Part shown: one piece after another, positions 59,630 through 64,000 of the stretch
How positions within the stretch are numbered: position 1 is the first letter of the stretch
Layout of the letters: every line of letters starts with the position of its first letter
Assembly: GCF_004346845.1 (NCBI RefSeq)
Contig: NZ_SMGI01000002.1
Location: 682,001 to 746,000 of the forward strand
From: Winogradskyella wandonensis
Lineage (GTDB): Bacteria > Bacteroidota > Bacteroidia > Flavobacteriales > Flavobacteriaceae
DNA length: 64,000 nt
Reading direction: 5' to 3'
Notes under the pieces: generated by a model
Told to the model about the DNA's origin: nothing
Database searches by the model: none
The model's input: the letters and a program-made list of their open reading frames with translations, nothing else
Position numbers and translations under genes: made by a program

Positions 59630-61260
59630 TTAAGTATTTCGTTGTATTTAGAAGGGTTATTAAGTATTTCTAATGCTTCTTTTATTTCTTTATTGTTGGC
59701 CTTATAATAATCGTATAAGCCTTCAGCATAGAAATAGCGTTTTATAATCTCGTCTTGTAAAAGGCTAGAAAGTTTTTCTTTATTCTTACTAATGGCTGAA
59801 TTTTTATAATCGCTTAAAGCATTAAAAACCTTCTGATATTCGGAAGAAATAGCACTATCTAAATTTTCTTCTTTAGCTACTTCTAAAGCATCGTTAAGGG
59901 CTTTTTCTGTCTTAGTTTTAAAGTTAAAATTTTTTGTTTTTAAGTAATTTTTAAACGACTGAAAGTCGCTATCAGAGAACTCGTAGTTATTTAAATCAGA
60001 AACAGTATTCTTGTAAAAATAATCTGTGGCAAAATCAAAAATTAAGTTTTCTTCTTCTATAGCTTTAGAAATTGGTGTTTGTTTAGTTTGTGCAATTTCT
60101 ATGTCTGGTTGTACACCACCACCATCAAAAACAGAACGTCCTTTTTTTGTTTTAAAAGCTTTATAATCTTTCTGCTCTGTTCTAGTTGCGTTACCATTTT
60201 CGTCTCTATTCCAATAATCCAAGGCTTGTATACAGCGTCCTGAAGGTGTGTAATATCTAGATATGGTAATTTTCATTTGGGTGCCATAAGTCAAAGGCTT
60301 TGGGCGTTGTACAAGTCCCTTTCCAAAACTCCGAGCACCAATAACTAAAGCGCGGTCTAAATCCTGTAAGGCTCCAGAAACAATTTCGCTTGCAGATGCA
60401 GACTTGCTATCGATTAAAACAACTATAGGAATTTCTAAATCTAAAGGCTCTCGTTTAGTGTAATAGGTTTTGTTATATTTTTTTACTTTAGACTTTGTTG
60501 TCACTACAAGCTGGTCTTTTGGAACAAAAAGATTTACAATATTTACAGCCTCGTTTAAAAGTCCACCAGGATTTCCTCTTAAATCTAAAACAATATTTTT
60601 AGCGCCTAAATTTTTTAAAGAGTTTAATGCCTTTGCAGTTTGTGAGGATGCTTTTTTATTAAATTTCCGTAAAACGATATAGCCTGTATTATCGTTAATC
60701 ATAGAGTAGTGTGGAACGGCATCAATTTCTAGAGATTCTCTTGTAACTTTTACAGTATTTATTTTACCCTGACGGCTATATGTAAGGTTAACTTCTGTGC
60801 CTGCGGTGCCCTGTAAAAGGTTACCCGCATCGTCTTTAAAATCCGTAATATCTACACCATCTATTTTTATAATTTCGTCGCCAGCTTTTAATCCGGCTTT
60901 ATCTGCAGCATAGTCTTTATAAGGTTCTACTATTACCAATTTATCCTTCATAGTGCGCACTTTAGCACCAATACCAGTATAGTCTCCTGCATTATTAATT
61001 CTTGCAGATTGTACATCTTGCTCGTTATAGAATCTAGTGTAAGGATCTAGTTCGTCTAGCATACTTTTAATTGCGGTATCCATTAAATCACCTGGATTTG
61101 TATCATCTACATAATTCATGTTTAGTTCTTTAAACATGGTCGTAAAGATTTCTATCTGTTTGGCAATTTCAAAGAAGTTTGAATTGAAAGCCGTAGTTGT
61201 TAAAAACACAACCAAAATAGCCGATGGTATAAGTATTTTTTTAGTCAGAATTTTTTTCAT
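59626..61260 (-). CDS. S41 family C-terminal processing peptidase
   Basis: It is predicted to be a periplasmic serine protease that trims carboxy ends of proteins. From the ATG at 61260 the product has 544 residues: a membrane/signal helix (about 8-25), a PDZ domain with GLKAGDEIIKIDG, then the S41 core with SKSASASEIVSGAL (catalytic serine) and GARSFGKGLVQ (catalytic lysine), and a long helical carboxy tail. A GTG/TTG-type start further out at 61311 is open in frame but would lie inside the upstream gene; the chosen start is one base after that gene's stop. Confidence 0.93.
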   Translation of the reverse strand: MKKILTKKILIPSAILVVFLTTTAFNSNFFEIAKQIEIFTTMFKELNMNYVDDTNPGDLMDTAIKSMLDELDPYTRFYNEQDVQSARINNAGDYTGIGAKVRTMKDKLVIVEPYKDYAADKAGLKAGDEIIKIDGVDITDFKDDAGNLLQGTAGTEVNLTYSRQGKINTVKVTRESLEIDAVPHYSMINDNTGYIVLRKFNKKASSQTAKALNSLKNLGAKNIVLDLRGNPGGLLNEAVNIVNLFVPKDQLVVTTKSKVKKYNKTYYTKREPLDLEIPIVVLIDSKSASASEIVSGALQDLDRALVIGARSFGKGLVQRPKPLTYGTQMKITISRYYTPSGRCIQALDYWNRDENGNATRTEQKDYKAFKTKKGRSVFDGGGVQPDIEIAQTKQTPISKAIEEENLIFDFATDYFYKNTVSDLNNYEFSDSDFQSFKNYLKTKNFNFKTKTEKALNDALEVAKEENLDSAISSEYQKVFNALSDYKNSAISKNKEKLSSLLQDEIIKRYFYAEGLYDYYKANNKEIKEALEILNNPSKYNEILN

Positions 61261-61261
61261 C

Positions 61262-62068
61262 TTATTTCTTTTTAAAGAATTTTCTTTTAATAATGTAAAA
61301 GGTAATACCACATATTAAGATTAATGGCCAAATATGAAGTAATCCTAAGAAAAATATAGAAATACCATTGAAACCAGATTTAACAGCATTCCACATCTTA
61401 GAACCATAAGACTTAGTAACGCCTTTGTTTGAGGTAACTTTATAAAACTCTATATGTATTGTACTTAAAGCGACTTGGTTTTGCAGGTATTTAAGTCGAC
61501 CTTGTTTTGCTTCAATTTCTTCTCTTATAGTAGAAAGCTCTTGTTCTATATCTAGAATTTCCTTTACATTTTTTGCTTGCTTTAATAATTCTAAATACCT
61601 GTTTTCTAGAGTTTTCTTTGCTTTTAATCTAGCCTCTAAGTCAATAAATTCTTCAGTAACGTCTTTAGAATTTATACGTTTTGTATCGAAGTAATCAACG
61701 TTTTTTGTTATGGCATCAATGGCATTCTGAAAATTATCTGATGGTAAACGCGCTATAATTTGCCGTGATGTACGACCATAACTTTTTATCTCAGAGTCGT
61801 CTTGAATAAAACCATCATTCGCTGAAATTATTTGAGATAATTTCGAGTAGGCATCGGCCATATCTTGCGTTTCGTAGCGCATTACCGACTCTTTTATCAG
61901 CTTTTGTTTTTGTGGTGTAGCAGCGAATTGTTTGGTGTTTTCAAAATTTTCTACTGCAACTTCAGGCATTGCAATGTCTTCAGAGTAATAAGTGTCGTCT
62001 AAAGTACTACCACTGTTATTGCTGCACGCTAGCGGAATGGTTAAAAGTAGGGTTATTAGAAATTTCAT
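61262..62068 (-). CDS. DUF4349 domain lipoprotein
   Basis: A 268-residue protein with a lipobox (PLACSNNSG, Cys15), a beta/alpha middle part (MRYETQDMADAYSKLSQIIS, QIIARLPSDNFQNAI), a coiled coil at about 150-205 with KNVKEILDIEQELSTIREEI, and a membrane helix near the carboxy end followed by a basic tail. This is DUF4349, of unknown function. It lies between rnpA and the S41 peptidase with 40-base and 1-base gaps. Confidence 0.88.
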   Translation of the reverse strand: MKFLITLLLTIPLACSNNSGSTLDDTYYSEDIAMPEVAVENFENTKQFAATPQKQKLIKESVMRYETQDMADAYSKLSQIISANDGFIQDDSEIKSYGRTSRQIIARLPSDNFQNAIDAITKNVDYFDTKRINSKDVTEEFIDLEARLKAKKTLENRYLELLKQAKNVKEILDIEQELSTIREEIEAKQGRLKYLQNQVALSTIHIEFYKVTSNKGVTKSYGSKMWNAVKSGFNGISIFFLGLLHIWPLILICGITFYIIKRKFFKKK

Positions 62069-62108
62069 ATTTACATTTGTTATTATAACGCAAAAAACAC
62101 TCCATAAT

Positions 62109-62483
62109 TTAATTTTTATCGAGCTTTAAAAACTTTTCAAAAAGTAGCTTCATTTTCTCATCTACCAATTGAAATGTAGGTTTTTCTTTTCCAATGTACA
62201 AAATCATAAACAGGTAAGATGTTTCACTTTTGTTAAAGTATATGGGCTTGTTCAAGCGATAAGCCTCACGTAACAAACGCTTTATTTTGTTGCGGTTTAC
62301 AGCCTTTTTATGTAGTTTTTTACTAACAGAAACTCCGGTTTTTAATATAGAACCATCATTAAAATCAGCCTTTAGGTATATAAGCCGAAGCGGAAAAACA
62401 GTCACAGCCTTTCCTTCGGCGAACAATTGTTCTATTAATTTTTTACGTTTTAGTTTATCTTTTTTTGAGTATCCAAAGACCAT
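62109..62483 (-). CDS. rnpA: Ribonuclease P protein component
   Basis: It is the basic protein subunit of RNase P, which cuts the 5' leader from pre-tRNAs. The 124-residue protein has the RNR motif in the segment NRNKIKRLLREAYRL, the preceding TGVSVSKKLHKKAV, and a central strand. The gene is followed by the DUF4349 and S41 genes, a set I recognise from flavobacteria, not by rpmH or yidC. A good promoter lies 20 bases upstream. Confidence 0.95.
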   Translation of the reverse strand: MVFGYSKKDKLKRKKLIEQLFAEGKAVTVFPLRLIYLKADFNDGSILKTGVSVSKKLHKKAVNRNKIKRLLREAYRLNKPIYFNKSETSYLFMILYIGKEKPTFQLVDEKMKLLFEKFLKLDKN

Positions 62484-62502
62484 ACAACTATTCTACAGAT
62501 TA

Positions 62503-62532
62503 CAAATGTAGCGATATCCGTTACATCGGCAA
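62503..62532 (-). promoter_or_regulatory. Predicted promoter of rnpA
   Basis: On the minus strand, TTG at 62532-62530 and TACATTTG at 62510-62503 are separated by 19 bases, matching the Bacteroidota sigma-A consensus. The -7 box ends 19 bases before the rnpA ATG. Confidence 0.7.
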
Positions 62533-62621
62533 TACTCTAATATTGGTATGATAAAAATCATGTAAAAACAGAAGTTTAAGCCCTAACTTACAGTATTCTA
62601 ACCTTTTTTTATCTGAATATT

Positions 62622-64000
62622 ATGGGACAATTAAACGTGAAACAATTAGAAACTCCACAGGAAAAAGCCCATTACACACATTTTCTTATTAAGGATATCG
62701 AGGCTTTAGACAAGATGCTTAAAGACGATTTGTTTGAAAAGACACCAATACGAATCGGCGCTGAGCAAGAGTTTTGTATTCTAAAAGACGATTTTTCGCC
62801 CCATAAGAATTGTCTAAAAATTCTTAGAGCTATTAACGACCCACATTTCACCACCGAAATAGGCGTGTATGATTTAGAAATAAATTCCGACCCTCTTGTT
62901 CTTAAAGAAAATTGCTTTTCAGAACTACACAAACAGTTAGAGACCTTGCTTTTAAAAGCTCAGAAAGCAGCAAAAGCTAATAACACAAAAGTGTTGCTTA
63001 CTGGTATTCTGCCCACTTTACGGCATAAACATATTTTAGAAAAGTACATGACACCAAAACCTAGGTATCGAGTTTTAAATAAAGCTTTAAAAGATTCACG
63101 AAGCCAAAACTTTAATATACATATAAAAGGTGCTGATGAGCTTAGCTTGTTTCATAACAGTGTAATGCTAGAGGCGTGTAATACTAGTTTTCAGATGCAC
63201 CTACAGATTAAACTAGAGGAGTTTGTAGAAAAATACAATTGGGCACAAACCATTTCTGGACCCATTTTAGCCGCTTGTGTCAATTCACCTCTTTTATTCG
63301 GAAGAGAGTTGTGGGCAGAAACAAGAATTGCTGTTTTTACCCAAAGTATAGATACACGAACAAATTCTATGGTTTTTAACGAAAAAGAATCACGTGTAAG
63401 TTTTGGAGACCGATGGGAAACAGGAACGATAACAGATATTTTTAAAGACCATATTTCTCGTTTTAGAAGTTTACTGGCTTTAGACGATTACGAAGATAGC
63501 CTTGATGTATTGCAAAAAGGAGAGATACCCAAACTAAAGGCACTACAGCTTCATAATGGCACTGTTTATAAGTGGAATCGAGTGTGTTATGGCGTTGGTG
63601 GCGGAAAGCCACATTTAAGAATAGAATGTCGTTATGCACCAAGCGGACCAACGTTAACAGACGAAATTGCCAACATGGTATTTTGGGTTGGCGTGATGCT
63701 TGGGCAACCAGAGAATTATAAGAATATGCCCCAAAATATGCCGTTTAAAGCTGTGAAAAACAATTTTTTTAAGGCCGCCAGATACGGTATGGACGTAAGT
63801 TTTAATTGGATGGGAGATACAATTTCTGCAAAAGACTTAATTTTAAATGAGCTATTACCACTTGCAAAAAGAGGACTTCAAAACACACAAATTAATCCTA
63901 ACGATATCGATTTTTATTTAAATGTTATAAAAGAACGCGTAAACGGAAAAACAGGATCGGAATGGACGGTTAAAAGTTATAGAAATTTACAACACACCAA
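62622..64000 (+). CDS. GCS2-type glutamate-cysteine-ligase-like protein (5' part)
   Basis: The frame runs from the ATG at 62622 to the window edge (459 full codons) without a stop. The amino part shows GAEQEFCI near residue 46, the counterpart of the GxExEF motif of the GCS2/YbdK carboxylate-amine ligase family; IECRYAPSGPTLTDEIANM near 336 and the late NWMGDTISAKDLI are also typical of the Bacteroidota members. These have often a carboxy-terminal CBS pair, which would lie outside this window. The reaction is not known for sure; glutamate-cysteine or related ligation is predicted. Confidence 0.82.
   Translation, partial: MGQLNVKQLETPQEKAHYTHFLIKDIEALDKMLKDDLFEKTPIRIGAEQEFCILKDDFSPHKNCLKILRAINDPHFTTEIGVYDLEINSDPLVLKENCFSELHKQLETLLLKAQKAAKANNTKVLLTGILPTLRHKHILEKYMTPKPRYRVLNKALKDSRSQNFNIHIKGADELSLFHNSVMLEACNTSFQMHLQIKLEEFVEKYNWAQTISGPILAACVNSPLLFGRELWAETRIAVFTQSIDTRTNSMVFNEKESRVSFGDRWETGTITDIFKDHISRFRSLLALDDYEDSLDVLQKGEIPKLKALQLHNGTVYKWNRVCYGVGGGKPHLRIECRYAPSGPTLTDEIANMVFWVGVMLGQPENYKNMPQNMPFKAVKNNFFKAARYGMDVSFNWMGDTISAKDLILNELLPLAKRGLQNTQINPNDIDFYLNVIKERVNGKTGSEWTVKSYRNLQHT

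Noticed and set aside
62672-62932. 86-codon frame opposite the GCS2-like gene
   Set aside because: Antisense shadow of a clear coding region with intact family motifs on the plus strand.

Overview
The window is a continuous piece of chromosome from a member of the Bacteroidota, almost certainly the family Flavobacteriaceae. The evidence is low GC content, absence of Shine-Dalgarno sequences, promoters of the TTG/TAnnTTTG type, a type IX secretion sorting-domain protein, and lineage-typical genes: DUF4837 lipoprotein, DUF4175 protein, GH3-like protein, head-GIN protein, OmpH lipoprotein, DUF4349 lipoprotein next to an S41 peptidase and rnpA, and alkane monooxygenase. Dispersed short hairpin repeats with TCGAG or TCAGAA cores ending in TGACA fit the same group. 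No integrase, transposase, phage or CRISPR gene was seen.

Region 1 (1-22.7 kb, all minus strand) is a Wzx/Wzy-type surface polysaccharide (O-antigen or capsule) locus. In transcription order it holds a chain-length regulator, rfbBACD for dTDP-L-rhamnose, a nucleotide-sugar dehydrogenase, two flippases, an O-antigen ligase/polymerase-like protein and a second polymerase-like protein, an O-acetyltransferase, three glycosyltransferases, and capE/cupin/capF/capG for UDP-L-FucNAc. A WbuB-like transferase, a WbpV-like reductase/epimerase, a WecA/WbpL-like initiating transferase, a DegT aminotransferase and the start of another membrane protein follow. The duplicated Wzx and Wzy-type functions and several TTG starts stand out.

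Region 2 (22.7-31.1 kb) has a large protein whose C-terminal third carries nucleoside-phosphorylase-like motifs, a GH3-type adenylating enzyme, an M23 peptidase, tatA on the plus strand, a DUF4837 lipoprotein, a LysM lytic transglycosylase and pgk.

Region 3 (31.1-48 kb) is housekeeping: holB, ompH, a methyltransferase, mnmG, ybeY, a giant DUF4175 protein, alkB, gltX, an outer-membrane protein, an SPFH protein, DUF1761, glnS, a zinc ribbon protein, folB and tRNA-Cys(GCA). mnmG is flanked on both sides by 16-bp sequences matching the ParB-binding site parS, which suggests this part of the chromosome is origin-proximal.

Region 4 (48-64 kb) contains a decayed copy of the tRNA-Cys tail and an overlapping four-gene ECF sigma operon that includes an alpha/beta hydrolase lacking its nucleophile serine. 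It continues with a LysE transporter, a head-GIN protein, a small zinc ribbon/YbjQ/membrane trio, rnr and a secreted seven-repeat protein (predicted seven-bladed propeller) with a T9SS tail. Then come rpiB, a CDF zinc transporter, a candidate structured small RNA, a GNAT acetyltransferase, an S41 peptidase, DUF4349, rnpA and the 5' part of a GCS2-type glutamate-cysteine-ligase-like gene that runs off the window.

All functional calls are by eye from motifs, length and context; no database search was run.
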